NCBI RefSeq assembly: GCF_000467855.2
Contig: NZ_KI259244.1
Coordinates: forward strand, 18,504-82,503
DNA: 64,000 nucleotides
DNA from: Porphyromonas sp. oral taxon 278 str. W7784
GTDB taxonomy: Bacteria > Bacteroidota > Bacteroidia > Bacteroidales > Porphyromonadaceae
Direction of reading: 5' to 3'
The position numbers and the translations under genes are program-made. The notes under the pieces are model-generated. The model was not told the DNA's origin. It worked only from the letters and a program-made list of their open reading frames with translations, and did not search any database. Positions 18,429 to 27,514 of this stretch are shown one piece after another (positions within the stretch are counted from its first letter, which is position 1; each line of letters starts with the position of its first letter).

Positions 18429-19097
18429 ATGACAAGAAGCACTAAGACAGCGCTCCTCACTGGAGGCTTCGTCCTCCTACTGCTCCTAATAGACCAGGTG
18501 ATGAAGATCTGGGTCAAGACCTCGATGGTAGAGGGGGAGATGCACCAGATCACCTCGTGGTTCAAGATCTACTTTGTCGAGAACGAAGGGATGGCCTATG
18601 GCATTACGTTCGGGAGCAAGCTCCTCTTGACCCTCTTCCGCATCATCGCTATGGGGGCTGGGGTCTATTACCTAGTGCAACTGATCCGGACGGGGCGTTT
18701 TTCACTGGGCTTCTGCCTTACCCTCGGGCTCGTGATAGCCGGGGGGCTAGGCAATGTCATCGACTGCCTCTTCTACGGGGAGATCTTCACCTCCAGCCAC
18801 GGGGCAGTAGCACAGCTCGTCCCCTGGGGCGAGGGCTACGGCTCCTTCCTCCACGGCAAGGTCGTCGACATGCTCTACTTCCCACTCATCGAGACGACCT
18901 ACCCTGAGTGGAGTCCTTTCTACGCTGGAGAGCCCTTCATCTTCTTCAGCCCCATCTTCAACTTCGCTGACTCCTGCATCTCCGTGGGAGTAGCGCTTCT
19001 CCTGCTGTGCTATCGGCATACCTTCGCCCAGGCTCTAGAGCTCATCTCCCCAGGGCAGAAGTCGGACCAAGATGAAGCGTCCGAAGGAGACCGTTAG
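18429..19097 (+). CDS. lspA: Lipoprotein signal peptidase (signal peptidase II)
   Basis: A 222-residue inner-membrane aspartyl protease that removes lipoprotein signal peptides after diacylglyceryl transfer. Four hydrophobic segments (about 8-26, 66-86, 93-111, 180-198) and conserved blocks DQVMKIWVK, GGLGNVIDCLFYG, HGKVVDMLYFP and FNFADSCISVG are visible; aspartates near 147 and 181 match the catalytic pair. It is longer than E. coli LspA because of inserted loops typical of this phylum. It sits directly before a lipoprotein gene and is relevant to the many lipoproteins in the window. Confidence 0.95.
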   Translation: MTRSTKTALLTGGFVLLLLLIDQVMKIWVKTSMVEGEMHQITSWFKIYFVENEGMAYGITFGSKLLLTLFRIIAMGAGVYYLVQLIRTGRFSLGFCLTLGLVIAGGLGNVIDCLFYGEIFTSSHGAVAQLVPWGEGYGSFLHGKVVDMLYFPLIETTYPEWSPFYAGEPFIFFSPIFNFADSCISVGVALLLLCYRHTFAQALELISPGQKSDQDEASEGDR

Positions 19098-19118
19098 CCA
19101 CCCCTACGCTTAGCGCTC

Positions 19119-20006
19119 ATGTGTCACTACTGGAAGTCCTCCCGAGGCGCTACTGGTGCCTCTCTGATGGCGCTACTGGTGCTTCTCCTGAGTCTCGGAG
19201 CCTGCTCTGGGCGAAGGGCTAAGTGGGAGAAGATCGACCTAAAGACGATGCAGCGACTCATGCCCGAGATGCTCGTGGCTGAAGCCGCCTTCGCTCAGCG
19301 CTCCCTCGATGACAGCCTACGTATCCTCGGCTACCAAGCCATCCTCAGTCGCCACGGCTATACTCTGGCGGACTGGGATAGCTCGCTCGTCTGGTACGGG
19401 CGGTATCGGATCGAGGAGTACAGCAAGATCTACGAGTATGCCGCAGCGACACTGACGCCTCAGCAGAAGGAGCTTCGCCGAAGGGCCGATAGCCTCGAGC
19501 TCCTCGAGATGCGACGAAACGCTTGGCTCTCGGGGAATGTAGACTCGGTGAACCTCCTCAGAGACAGTGTCTCCTATCATGCGTCAGGGAGCTATCTGGA
19601 GCGGAGCTTCACCCTGGAGCCCAGCTCCGGCTACAGTACTGGCACGGAACTTCGCTTCCTAGTGCGTCTGCATGGCGCCCAGGGGAGACTCCCCTCCGGC
19701 AGCCTAGCGATGCAGCTCCATCTCCTCTACAGCGACTCTACTCAGAGCGTCCAGACTCTTGGCTCGCTCCAGTCGGGACTCAATCGCCTCTCCATCACCA
19801 TCCCCGAGGGGAAGACGATGCATTCGGCTGTCGGGCTCCTCAGGGGACGCCTTCCCCGCACGAAGTCTAAGGTCTTCGTCGTAGACAGCTTCAGCGTCGT
19901 CCGTTACTCGGGCTCGCACAGCCCCGTCACCTCACCCGCCTCTGACGAAGCGCCAGAGGAAGAGCTCACCTCCGCCCCCGAGGTCGAGGACGAAGGCGGA
20001 CGTTAG
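19119..20006 (+). CDS. DUF4296 domain lipoprotein
   Basis: A 295-residue predicted lipoprotein. Lipobox LSLGACSG places the lipidated Cys at about residue 29. The DUF4296 block follows (RAKWEKIDLKTMQRLMPEMLVAEA through LGYQAILSRHGYTLADWDSSLVWY, about 33-95), then a beta-rich C-terminal part of unknown role and an acidic tail. I keep the ATG at 19119 because it supplies a basic n-region (KSSR); the internal ATG at 19167 would leave none. The first 24 codons overlap two units of the intergenic family B repeat (see 19146-19180), so the signal peptide is partly repeat-derived. Function unknown. Confidence 0.82.
   Translation: MCHYWKSSRGATGASLMALLVLLLSLGACSGRRAKWEKIDLKTMQRLMPEMLVAEAAFAQRSLDDSLRILGYQAILSRHGYTLADWDSSLVWYGRYRIEEYSKIYEYAAATLTPQQKELRRRADSLELLEMRRNAWLSGNVDSVNLLRDSVSYHASGSYLERSFTLEPSSGYSTGTELRFLVRLHGAQGRLPSGSLAMQLHLLYSDSTQSVQTLGSLQSGLNRLSITIPEGKTMHSAVGLLRGRLPRTKSKVFVVDSFSVVRYSGSHSPVTSPASDEAPEEELTSAPEVEDEGGR
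19146..19180 (-). repeat. Family B repeat units inside a coding sequence
   Basis: Two copies of GGCGCTACTGGTGC start at 19146 and 19169, 23 bp apart, the reverse orientation of CAGTAGCGCC. They encode RGATGAS and ALLVLL of the DUF4296 lipoprotein signal peptide. This is the only family B locus found inside a gene here. Confidence 0.75.
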
Positions 20007-20015
20007 CCCTAGCCG

Positions 20016-20306
20016 ATGGATACAGCTCCCACACCTCGCTATGCGAGTCACTACCTCCGCCTCGGGCGCTATATCGCCCGCTCGGTGCTGGTCGAGTCTC
20101 TGGGATCGGGGCGCTATCGCTTAGCTCCCTTCAGCGCTGAGCTCGAGCGGACGATCTTCCTCTCGGGGACGCTCCGTCTGGAGTGCGCTACTTGCCCCCT
20201 CTCAGAGGAAGGGACTCCCGAGGAGGTCATGTGGCGAGAGCTCCAGAGCCTCCTCGATGGGCACGAAGGCTGGACACTCCTCCTTCCTCGGGATCGAGGC
20301 TACTAA
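20016..20306 (+). CDS. Small hypothetical protein
   Basis: A 96-residue protein, ATG at 20016, 9 bp after the preceding stop and 42 bp before gltX, so it lies within an operon. No signal peptide or membrane segment. Visible features are YLRLGRYIARSVLVESLGSGRYRLAPFSAELERTIFLSGTLRLECATCP, with two Cys in ECATC, and the C-terminal LLPRDRG. I do not recognise the family. Tight packing and codon use like its neighbours argue for a real gene. Confidence 0.6.
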   Translation: MDTAPTPRYASHYLRLGRYIARSVLVESLGSGRYRLAPFSAELERTIFLSGTLRLECATCPLSEEGTPEEVMWRELQSLLDGHEGWTLLLPRDRGY

Positions 20307-20348
20307 GATCACTAAGGTTTCACCATAATTCATATACCCTACCCCATC

Positions 20349-21872
20349 ATGTCAGATCGTAAAGTACGGGTTCGCTTTGCCCCCAGCCCCACGGGTGCCC
20401 TCCATATCGGAGGCGTACGGACGGCTCTATATAACTACCTGTTTGCCAAGGCACATGGCGGTGAACTCCTCCTCCGTATAGAGGACACAGACAGCCAGCG
20501 CTTCGTGCCTGGTGCCGAGGCGTACATCATAGAGGCACTTCAGTGGCTCGGTATTCACTTCGACGAAGGAGTAAGCTACGGAGGAGACTGTGGCCCCTAC
20601 CGCCAGAGCGAACGTAGAGATATCTACCGCAAGTACGTACAGCAGCTCCTCGATGCTGGGCGTGCTTATATCGCCTTCGACACACCCGAAGAGCTGGAGG
20701 AGAAGCGCAAGACGATCCCCAACTTCCAGTACGATGCTACTACCCGTGGATCGATGCGCAACTCCCTCGTCCTCCCCAAGGAAGAGGTCGAGGCACTTAT
20801 AGCACAGGGTACGCAGTATGTCGTCCGCTTCCTCGTCACCCCGAACATCGAAGTCGAGGTCGACGATATGATACGTGGACGTGTGTCCTTCAACAGCTCC
20901 GTCCTCGACGACAAAGTACTCTACAAGAGCGCTGACGACTTGCCCACCTATCATCTGGCTAATATCGTCGACGACCACCTGATGCAGATCTCCCACGTCA
21001 TCCGTGGGGAAGAGTGGCTACCGAGTGCACCGCTCCATGTCCTCCTGTACGAAGCCTTCGGCTGGAGAGACACCATGCCTCGCTTTGCGCACCTAGCCCT
21101 GCTCCTCAAGCCCGAGGGCAATGGTAAGCTGAGCAAGCGAGACGGCGATCGTCTAGGCTTCCCCGTCTTTCCCCTCCGTTGGGTTGACCCTAAGACCAGC
21201 GAAGTATCCTCGGGCTACCGGGAGAGTGGCTACCTGCCTGAGGCGGTGGTCAACTTCGTAGCGCTCCTGGGGTGGAACCCTGGCAACGAGCACGAAGAAG
21301 TCATGTCGATGGAAGACCTCATCAAGTACTTCCGCATCGAGAAGTGCAGTAAGGCCGGAGCGAAGTTCGACTACGAAAAGGGGAAGTGGTTCAACCACCA
21401 CTACATCCAGGTCTCCGATGACAAGCGTCTAGCAGAGCTCCTTCGCCCTCAGCTGGAGGCCAAGGGCATCGCCTACGACGAGAGCTATGTCGCTCAGGCC
21501 GTCGCCCTAGTGAAGGAGCGTGCCCAGACCCTCGTGGAGCTGGAGGAGCAGATCGAGTACTTCTTCACCGCTCCTACAAGCTATGAGGAGAAGACGGTCA
21601 AGAAGCGCTGGAAGGAAGACAGCGCTGCTCAGCTCACCGAACTAGCGGCACTGCTTAGCTCCCAGCCCGAGGCGCTCCCCAGCGAAGCTACCGAGGCTGT
21701 CGTCAAGGCGTGGATCGAGGAGAAGGGCTATGGTCTTGGAGCGGTAATGAACTGCTTCCGCCTCGCTCTCGTCGGGGCAGCAAAGGGGCCACACCTCTTC
21801 GACATCACGGCGCTCCTAGGTCGTAGCGAGACGCTTCGTCGCCTCGAGCGTGCGATAGCAGACCTGGGCTAA
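20349..21872 (+). CDS. gltX: Glutamyl-tRNA synthetase
   Basis: A 507-residue class I synthetase. The HIGH motif region is [22 protein letters not shown] (residues about 9-30) and the KMSKS motif is [11 protein letters not shown] (about 260-270). The length is usual for GltX. A C-terminal anticodon-binding helical domain follows. No gln synthetase-type extension is seen. ATG at 20349. Followed after 20 bp by waaA, so likely cotranscribed. Confidence 0.97.
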   Translation: MSDRKVRVRFAPSPTGALHIGGVRTALYNYLFAKAHGGELLLRIEDTDSQRFVPGAEAYIIEALQWLGIHFDEGVSYGGDCGPYRQSERRDIYRKYVQQLLDAGRAYIAFDTPEELEEKRKTIPNFQYDATTRGSMRNSLVLPKEEVEALIAQGTQYVVRFLVTPNIEVEVDDMIRGRVSFNSSVLDDKVLYKSADDLPTYHLANIVDDHLMQISHVIRGEEWLPSAPLHVLLYEAFGWRDTMPRFAHLALLLKPEGNGKLSKRDGDRLGFPVFPLRWVDPKTSEVSSGYRESGYLPEAVVNFVALLGWNPGNEHEEVMSMEDLIKYFRIEKCSKAGAKFDYEKGKWFNHHYIQVSDDKRLAELLRPQLEAKGIAYDESYVAQAVALVKERAQTLVELEEQIEYFFTAPTSYEEKTVKKRWKEDSAAQLTELAALLSSQPEALPSEATEAVVKAWIEEKGYGLGAVMNCFRLALVGAAKGPHLFDITALLGRSETLRRLERAIADLG

Positions 21873-21892
21873 GACCCCTCGAGACCCACTAC

Positions 21893-23125
21893 ATGAATCC
21901 TCTATATAGCTTAGCAGGGATACTCGCTTCGGCAGGGCTACATCTAGCGGCCTGCTTCAATGAGAAGGCTCGGCTCATCGTCCGAGGGCGCAGGGAGACT
22001 CCCGAGCGACTACGCCGTCTGGAGAAGGGACGGCGGGTCGTGTGGTTCCATGCCTCTTCGCTGGGTGAGTTCGAGCAAGGACGCCCGCTGATGGAGGCCT
22101 GGCGAGAGGCGCACCCCGAGTGGCAGATCCTGCTCTCCTTCTTCAGCCCCTCAGGCTACACGGTACGCCACGACTACGCCGGCGCCGATGTCGTCGTCTA
22201 CCTTCCCTCCGACCGAGAGCCTTCGGTGAGTCGCTTCCTGCACCTAGCTCACCCCGACGTCGCTATCTTCATCAAGTACGACTTCTGGCCGACGATGCTC
22301 TGGGAGCTTGCCCGACGGGAAGTGCCTACCTACCTCATCTCTGCCATCTTCCGAGAAGACCAGCTCTTCTTCCGCTGGTACGGGGGCTGGTACCTGAGAC
22401 TGCTCAAGCTCTTCCGTCACCTCTACGTACAGGACACCCACTCGGAGGAGCTCCTCCTCCAGCATGGTGTCACTGAGGTTAGTGTCACGGGAGATACCCG
22501 CTTCGACCGTGTCGAGGCCATCGCCAGAGCTGCCAAGGAGGTACCAGAGGTGAAGGCGCTCGACCGAGGTCGGCTCCTCATCGCAGGAAGTACTTGGCCC
22601 GAAGACGAAGCAATCCTCATCCCGTACTTCAACCAAGCCAAGGACGACTTCACCCTCGTGCTCGCTCCGCATGAGATCCACGAGGAGCATCTCCGAGCTA
22701 TCGAGGCTCAGTTCACCCGACCAGCCGTACGGCTCTCCCAGTGTCGGGCGGGGCAGCCCCTCCCCGAGGGTACGGCTTGCCTGATCATCGATAGCTTTGG
22801 CCTACTCTCCTCTGTCTACCGCTACGGCACTTGGGCCTACGTCGGTGGAGGCTTCGGCAAGAGCGTGCACAATACGCTGGAGGCCGCCGTCTACGGCATC
22901 CCTGTCTTCTTCGGTCCTGAGATCCACAAGCACCGGGAAGTGCGGGAGCTCGTTGCCCGCTCCTCCGGCTTCATCCTCCACGATCAGGCTGAACTAGCAC
23001 AGCTACTCGACCGCTTCTCTTCGCTCGAGGAATGCCAAGCACTCCGCACGCGTACCGAGGCCTACTTTGCCGAGGAGCGAGGAGCGACTGAGGCGATCCT
23101 CTCCGACCTCTTCCCCGAGGAATAG
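21893..23125 (+). CDS. waaA: 3-deoxy-D-manno-octulosonic acid (Kdo) transferase
   Basis: A 410-residue GT30 glycosyltransferase that adds Kdo to lipid A precursor at the inner membrane. N-terminal membrane anchor (about 1-20), the family block VVWFHASSLGEFEQGRPL with the catalytic-type Glu, ILLSFFSPSGY, and the C-terminal nucleotide-sugar site YVGGGFGKSVHNTLEAAVYGIPVFFGPEIHKHRE. Distance of 20 bp from gltX suggests an operon. A strong terminator follows at 23156-23184. Confidence 0.95.
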   Translation: MNPLYSLAGILASAGLHLAACFNEKARLIVRGRRETPERLRRLEKGRRVVWFHASSLGEFEQGRPLMEAWREAHPEWQILLSFFSPSGYTVRHDYAGADVVVYLPSDREPSVSRFLHLAHPDVAIFIKYDFWPTMLWELARREVPTYLISAIFREDQLFFRWYGGWYLRLLKLFRHLYVQDTHSEELLLQHGVTEVSVTGDTRFDRVEAIARAAKEVPEVKALDRGRLLIAGSTWPEDEAILIPYFNQAKDDFTLVLAPHEIHEEHLRAIEAQFTRPAVRLSQCRAGQPLPEGTACLIIDSFGLLSSVYRYGTWAYVGGGFGKSVHNTLEAAVYGIPVFFGPEIHKHREVRELVARSSGFILHDQAELAQLLDRFSSLEECQALRTRTEAYFAEERGATEAILSDLFPEE

Positions 23126-23155
23126 GCCGAAGTCCATTCGATACCACCACAGACG

Positions 23156-23184
23156 AGCCTCCGAGGGTCATGCCCTCGGAGGCT
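23156..23184 (+). terminator. Terminator of the gltX-waaA operon
   Basis: Perfect 12-bp arms AGCCTCCGAGGG / CCCTCGGAGGCT with a 5-nt loop, then TATTGCTTTCTT. Confidence 0.8.
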
Positions 23185-23253
23185 TATTGCTTTCTTGGAG
23201 GAAGCGCTCCTAGCCCTTATTCCAAAGGGGAAATAGCACGTGCTAGGAGGCAA

Positions 23254-23311
23254 CAGTAGTGCCTCTGGGGAAGGAGCAGTAGCGCCTCCTCGGTGGTAAC
23301 AGTAGTGCCTC
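23254..23311 (+). repeat. Family B array (three units)
   Basis: CAGTAGYGCCTC starts at 23254, 23277 and 23300, exactly 23 bp apart, in the 595-bp gap between waaA and the guanidino-hydrolase gene. Confidence 0.85.
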
Positions 23312-23320
23312 AAGGCAAGT

Positions 23321-23376
23321 GACGAGTGTCGATGCTCGTAAAGGGCAATAGCCCCCGAAGAGCATCAACACTCGTC
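23321..23376. repeat. Long inverted repeat (17-bp arms)
   Basis: Arms GACGAGTGTCGATGCTC (23321-23337) and GAGCATCAACACTCGTC (23360-23376) pair with a single G:U. No U tract follows. It directly abuts the family B array and lies well away from both neighbouring genes. Confidence 0.7.
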
Positions 23377-23665
23377 CTTGAAGGACGGGGAGCTTGACGC
23401 CTCGAAGGCTGAAGCGAAGGAAAGAGCAAGTAGAAGCAAGGCAAAGGAGCTTCGGCCTTCCCCCGCCCCCTCAATTGCCTCAGCTTCAGTCCTTCTCACA
23501 CCGAAGCGAAGGAGGCGTTTCCCGCTTAACAAGCCTTCCACCTTCGCCTGAAACCACCACTGCTTATCCCCTCAGTAAGCCCACCACCTTCCCCGCTTTT
23601 AGCCCGCCCGTATTCCCTCAAAGAGAAAGCCTCCTTCCCTTAGCCGGAAAGCAAAAGAGAATGCT
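23377..23665. other. Gene-free stretch, purine/pyrimidine-biased
   Basis: Alternates GAAGCGAAGG-type and CCTTC-type blocks. AAGCC-type words at 23531, 23577 and 23600 are multiples of 23 bp apart, hinting at another degenerate array. An open frame crosses it but also covers the promoter at 23666, so I call no gene. Confidence 0.45.
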
Positions 23666-23673
23666 TATATTTG
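23666..23673 (+). promoter_or_regulatory. -7 box of the guanidino-hydrolase gene
   Basis: TATATTTG fits TAnnTTTG, 48 bp before the ATG at 23721. Confidence 0.6.
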
Positions 23674-23720
23674 TGATAGAGGGATGACTTACGTTCATCC
23701 GAAATCACATCTGCTCCCCT

Positions 23721-24647
23721 ATGGAACGAATCTTTCCCCATGTAACCAATGAGACGGCTCGACTGAAAGCCGTCGTCTTAGGCCTGCCCGACAGCCTAGG
23801 GCCAGTACCTACCCTCGAAGAGACTTACGACGCTAAGAGCTACGAAGCTGTCCAGCGAGGCATCTTCCCCCGAGAAGAGGATGTTCGCCACGAGATGCAG
23901 TGCGTCCTGGATGTGCTCCACCGCTATGGTGTCCAGGTGCTACGCCCAGCGCCTCTCCAGGACTACAATCAGGTCTTCGCCCGTGACGTCGCCTTCACCA
24001 TCGATGACACACTCTTTATCTCCAACCTCATCCCCGACCGTGAGCGGGAGACCGAAGCCTTCGCTAGTTCGATCTTCCCGCTGATAGACCCGGCACACAT
24101 CGAGCGCTTGCCCGAGGCCGTACATACCGAGGGGGGCGACATCCTGCTCTACGATGATATCCTCTTCGTCGGCACTTACTTCGGGGAAGATTATTCGAGC
24201 TTCAAGACGGCCCGTACGAACCGCTACGCCATAGACTTCTTCCGTGAGCGCTTCCCCCACAAGCGCATTGTGCCTATCGAACTGCGGAAGCACGACCACG
24301 AGCCTGCTAAGTCTGTGCTCCATCTGGACTGTGCCTTCCAGCCGGTGAGCCGTGGACGAGCCATCATCTACAGAGAAGGCTTCCTCAACGCCCACGACAT
24401 AGCCCTAGTGGAAGAGATCTTCGGCCGAGACAACCTCTTCGGTGTCACCCCCGAAGAAGCTTACCATATGAGCACTAATGTCGTCTCGCTCTCGCCCGAA
24501 GCACTCATCAGCGACAAGCACTTTGTCCGTCTCAATGCCTTCCTGCGTGATGAGTGGGGGATGACGGTAGAGGAAGTCCCCTATCAAGAGATCTCGAAGA
24601 TGGGTGGTCTCCTGCGTTGCTCCACGATGCCCCTGATACGCGAGTAG
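23721..24647 (+). CDS. Arginine deiminase-related / DDAH-like guanidino hydrolase
   Basis: A 308-residue member of the guanidino-group-modifying superfamily (amidinotransferase fold). The catalytic residues are readable: FARDVAFTIDD with Asp near 89, HTEGGD (Glu about 137), LHLDCAFQPV (His 201) and LLRCSTMPL near the end (Cys 300). No signal peptide, so cytosolic, and distinct from the secreted peptidylarginine deiminase of P. gingivalis. Substrate could be free arginine, a methylated arginine or another guanidino compound; the sequence alone does not decide. Single gene with own promoter and terminator. Confidence 0.85.
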   Translation: MERIFPHVTNETARLKAVVLGLPDSLGPVPTLEETYDAKSYEAVQRGIFPREEDVRHEMQCVLDVLHRYGVQVLRPAPLQDYNQVFARDVAFTIDDTLFISNLIPDRERETEAFASSIFPLIDPAHIERLPEAVHTEGGDILLYDDILFVGTYFGEDYSSFKTARTNRYAIDFFRERFPHKRIVPIELRKHDHEPAKSVLHLDCAFQPVSRGRAIIYREGFLNAHDIALVEEIFGRDNLFGVTPEEAYHMSTNVVSLSPEALISDKHFVRLNAFLRDEWGMTVEEVPYQEISKMGGLLRCSTMPLIRE

Positions 24648-24861
24648 ACGAAGGGGTAGCGTCGCCTCACTCCTAGGGACGATATCCTCCTGCCCCCAGC
24701 AGTGAAGAGTAACGTCCCGAAGCGATGCTAGGCGAATGGCCGAAGCAGTACGAGCCGACCTCTAGAGGCTATGCCCTGCAGATGAGCAAGGCGCACTTCT
24801 CAAAAGGCTAACGCAGTACTCACCCGATCCCCCAAGCGACAGGACTTAAACAAAAGAATTA
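24648..24861. other. Gene-free stretch after the guanidino-hydrolase gene
   Basis: No coding frame, RNA gene or clear repeat recognised in this part of the 489-bp convergent gap. Confidence 0.5.
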
Positions 24862-24898
24862 GGCGAGGTCAGCGACACTAGGTGTCACTGACCTCGCC
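24862..24898 (+). terminator. Terminator of the guanidino-hydrolase gene
   Basis: GGCGAGGTCAG (24862-24872) pairs with CTGACCTCGCC (24888-24898), with further pairing of CGACAC and GTGTC inside, then TTTC. Confidence 0.75.
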
Positions 24899-24920
24899 CT
24901 TTCATTACCCCTAAAAAGTA

Positions 24921-24965
24921 AGCCACCCTAGCTTGTCTCCCTCTGAGGGAGGAGCTAGGGTGGCT
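24921..24965 (-). terminator. Terminator of the CoA-transferase gene
   Basis: Perfect 13-bp arms AGCCACCCTAGCT / AGCTAGGGTGGCT with AAAAA at 24913-24917, which is a U tract on the minus strand. Confidence 0.75.
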
Positions 24966-24997
24966 CGTTGGTTTGTAGCTTAGCGCCACGCTTGTCG

Positions 24998-25097
24998 GAG
25001 GCTTATCCAGAGGCTCCGAGAAGCCTTGGCATCAGGATACCTAAAGCATTAGTTCCAGATAGCCTAAAGCCTTAGCGTCGGGATGTCTGAAGCCTTA
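24998..25097. repeat. 23-bp-period array of AAGCCTTA-type units (family D)
   Basis: AAGCCTT, AAGCATT, AAGCCTT and AAGCCTT start at 25021, 25044, 25067 and 25090, exactly 23 bp apart, with a degenerate GAGGCTT at 24998. The sequence between the cores is poorly conserved. It lies between the CoA-transferase stop and its terminator hairpin. Confidence 0.7.
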
Positions 25098-25136
25098 TCT
25101 CGGACCGACAGCGGGCTTAGCGAGGGGAGCGAGGCC

Positions 25137-26636
25137 TTAGTCCTTCTTGTACTTCGACCAGTCTACATTCCGCATGTCGCCAGAAGTAGCGATCTCACGG
25201 TGGAAGGCGAAGCAAGCGTCTAGATTCTGTGGGGTCTGTCCCTTGACACCAAGCTCGAGATAATCACGGAGGAGCTGCTTGTAGTCGGGGTGGACACACT
25301 TCTCTATGATCTCCTCGGCACGCTGGCGAGGACTCTTGCCTCTCAAGTCTGCGATGCCATACTCAGTAATAATGATCTTCACCGAGTGCTCACTGTGATC
25401 GAGGTGGGAGACCATAGGGACAAAGGCCGAGATCTTACCGTCCTTCGCCGTGGAGGGAGTAGTGAAGATGGAGAGGTAGCCATTACGGGCGAAGTCTCCC
25501 GAGCCCCCTATCCCGTTCATCATGCGGGTACCGTTGACGTGGGTGGAGTTGATGTTGCCGAAGATGTCCGCTTCTAGTGCCGTGTTGATGGTGATGACAC
25601 CGAGACGACGGACGATCTCAGGGTTATTAGAGTACTCCTGTGGGCGTAGCAATAGCTTGTCCTTAAAGAAGTCAAGGTTACCGTAGATATCCTGGATCAC
25701 GGGGCGAGTCACCGACAGCGAGCAGCCACTGGCGAACTTGACACGACCCTTCTTCATCAACTCAATCACCGCATCCTGGATCACTTCTGTGTAGATCTCG
25801 AAAGCAGGGATCTGCTTGTTGTCTCCGAGTGCTCCCAGGACGGCGTTAGCGACGTTGCCCACACCGCTCTGCAGAGGGAGGAACTCCTTAGGTAGGCGTC
25901 CTGCCTCCATCTCGGCGACGAGGAACTTAGCTACGTTGTCCCCGATGGCCTTCGTCACATCATCTAGGGGAGCGAAGGCCCCTTCATCATTGGGCTCGCT
26001 GGTGTGGACCACCCCTACGATCTTCTTAGGATCTACTTGGATGAAGGGCTGACCGACACGGTCGCTAGGAGAGTAGACAGGCATGTCCCGGCGGTGAGGC
26101 GGGTCTAGTGGCTCGGCCAGGTCATGCATACCGCGGATCTCCTTGGGGTGCTTATCATTGAGCTCGACGATAATCTTGTCGGCAAGGCGGCAGATAGTGG
26201 GAAGGATACCTACACCCGAGGTAGGTACGATCTGACCATCCTCGGTGACATCAGCGGCTTCGACTATCGCTACATCGATCTTTCCGAGGAAACCATAACG
26301 GAGTTCCTGAGCCAGCATCGATAGATGCATATCGAAGTAAGGGTTGGTCCCAGCATTGATCCCTGTACGCATGTCCTTATTGGACTGGTAGGGCGTGCGG
26401 AACTTCACTGCCTCAGCACGAGCAAGGGCGCCATCGAGACGATCCCCCGTGCTCGCTCCTGTGAACATCCCTATCTTGAAGGGACGACCAGCAGCGTGCT
26501 CAGCTTCGGCACGCTTAGCGATAGCCCCTGGGACTACCTTAGGACAACCTGCGGGGGTAAAACCGCTAAAGCCAACATTGTCGCCGTGCTGCACCAGGGC
26601 AGCAGCTTCGTCGGCTGTGATAAACTTCAAAGCCAT
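25137..26636 (-). CDS. Acetyl-CoA hydrolase/transferase family (acetate/succinate CoA-transferase)
   Basis: A 499-residue class I CoA-transferase of the Cat1/AarC branch. It moves CoA between acetyl-CoA (or propionyl-CoA) and succinate, a step in acid fermentation. Catalytic Glu lies in FEIYTEVIQDAV (about residue 284), preceded by the oxyanion-type QSGVGNVANAVLGAL, and the CoA-loop block is GNINSTHVNGTRMMNGIGGSGDFARNG. N-terminal TADEAAALVQHGDNVGFSGFTPAG is also typical. Cytosolic. Promoter at 26755-26762. Acceptor specificity is not determinable here. Confidence 0.93.
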   Translation of the reverse strand: MALKFITADEAAALVQHGDNVGFSGFTPAGCPKVVPGAIAKRAEAEHAAGRPFKIGMFTGASTGDRLDGALARAEAVKFRTPYQSNKDMRTGINAGTNPYFDMHLSMLAQELRYGFLGKIDVAIVEAADVTEDGQIVPTSGVGILPTICRLADKIIVELNDKHPKEIRGMHDLAEPLDPPHRRDMPVYSPSDRVGQPFIQVDPKKIVGVVHTSEPNDEGAFAPLDDVTKAIGDNVAKFLVAEMEAGRLPKEFLPLQSGVGNVANAVLGALGDNKQIPAFEIYTEVIQDAVIELMKKGRVKFASGCSLSVTRPVIQDIYGNLDFFKDKLLLRPQEYSNNPEIVRRLGVITINTALEADIFGNINSTHVNGTRMMNGIGGSGDFARNGYLSIFTTPSTAKDGKISAFVPMVSHLDHSEHSVKIIITEYGIADLRGKSPRQRAEEIIEKCVHPDYKQLLRDYLELGVKGQTPQNLDACFAFHREIATSGDMRNVDWSKYKKD

Positions 26637-26670
26637 AATTCTCTATGTCTATAGTGTGTGCTATTAGTTA

Positions 26671-26762
26671 GCGCTAGGTGAGGAAGGAGGAGGGCGCTAA
26701 GGCTCGGGCGCACGAGGGCGCACTGCTCGCTAGCTCCTAAGACCTATCCTAAGGCAAATTTA
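26671..26762 (-). promoter_or_regulatory. Promoter region of the CoA-transferase gene
   Basis: CAAATTTA at 26755-26762 reads TAAATTTG on the minus strand (TAnnTTTG). Downstream leader DNA has GCGCTA at 26671 and 26694 (23 bp apart) and a related GCGCAC at 26718. Confidence 0.5.
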
Positions 26763-26774
26763 GGCATTATTTAG

Positions 26775-27470
26775 CTATTTCCCTCGGCCTACGTGCTTGG
26801 CATAGAGATCAGGACGCAAACGCTTGGTTCGCTCCAGTGCGCAGTCCATCTTCCAAGCCTCGATACGTGCGGCGTGGCCACTGAGGAGGATGTCCGGTAC
26901 CCGCCAGCCTTTGTACTCGGCGGGACGCGTGTAGATAGGCGGGGCGAGGAGGTCGTCCTGGAAGGTATCCGACAGGGCACTCTCCGCGTCACCTATGACG
27001 CCGGGGAGGAGGCGTACCACGGCGTCGACCATGATCGCTGCCGGTAGCTCTCCGCCAGTGAGGACATAGTCGCCGATAGAGATCTCCCGAGTGATCAAGT
27101 GCTCTCGTATGCGGTGGTCTATCCCCTTGTAGTGCCCGCAGAGGATGATGAGGTTCTCCTGCAGGCTCATCTGATTGGCTATGCCTTGGTCGAAGGTCTC
27201 CCCATCGGGCGAGGTATAGATCACCTCATCGTAGTGGCGCTGACTCTTCAGGTCTGAGATAGCTCTGTCTATGGGCTCGATCTGGAGGATCATCCCTGCT
27301 TCTCCGCCGAAAGGATAGTCGTCGACACGACGCCATTTGTTCGTCGAGTAGTCACGGATATTATGGACATGAAGCTCGAGGAAGCCTTGCTCCTGGGCTC
27401 GGCCTACTATAGAGTGCTTGAGGGGACTATCGAGGAGCTCGGGGACTACGGTGAGGAGGTCTATACGCAC
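26775..27470 (-). CDS. trmD: tRNA (guanine37-N1)-methyltransferase
   Basis: A 231-residue SPOUT methyltransferase making m1G37 in tRNAs to prevent frameshifting. The start [20 protein letters not shown] is family-typical, with the deep-trefoil-knot SAM site in [35 protein letters not shown] and the [14 protein letters not shown] loop. Start codon is GTG at 27468-27470. It lies 44 bp downstream of... that is, before the lipoprotein gene at 27515 in map order; on the minus strand trmD follows that lipoprotein gene, so the two may be cotranscribed. Confidence 0.96.
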   Translation of the reverse strand: MRIDLLTVVPELLDSPLKHSIVGRAQEQGFLELHVHNIRDYSTNKWRRVDDYPFGGEAGMILQIEPIDRAISDLKSQRHYDEVIYTSPDGETFDQGIANQMSLQENLIILCGHYKGIDHRIREHLITREISIGDYVLTGGELPAAIMVDAVVRLLPGVIGDAESALSDTFQDDLLAPPIYTRPAEYKGWRVPDILLSGHAARIEAWKMDCALERTKRLRPDLYAKHVGRGK

Positions 27471-27514
27471 GTCTGATACTGGGGATGCTGGATGGATAAT
27501 GAGGAGGGAGGGAT

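Noticed and set aside
23394-23687. Open frame of 97 residues before the guanidino-hydrolase gene
   Set aside because: It runs through the TATATTTG promoter and consists of biased Pro/Ser/Arg sequence.
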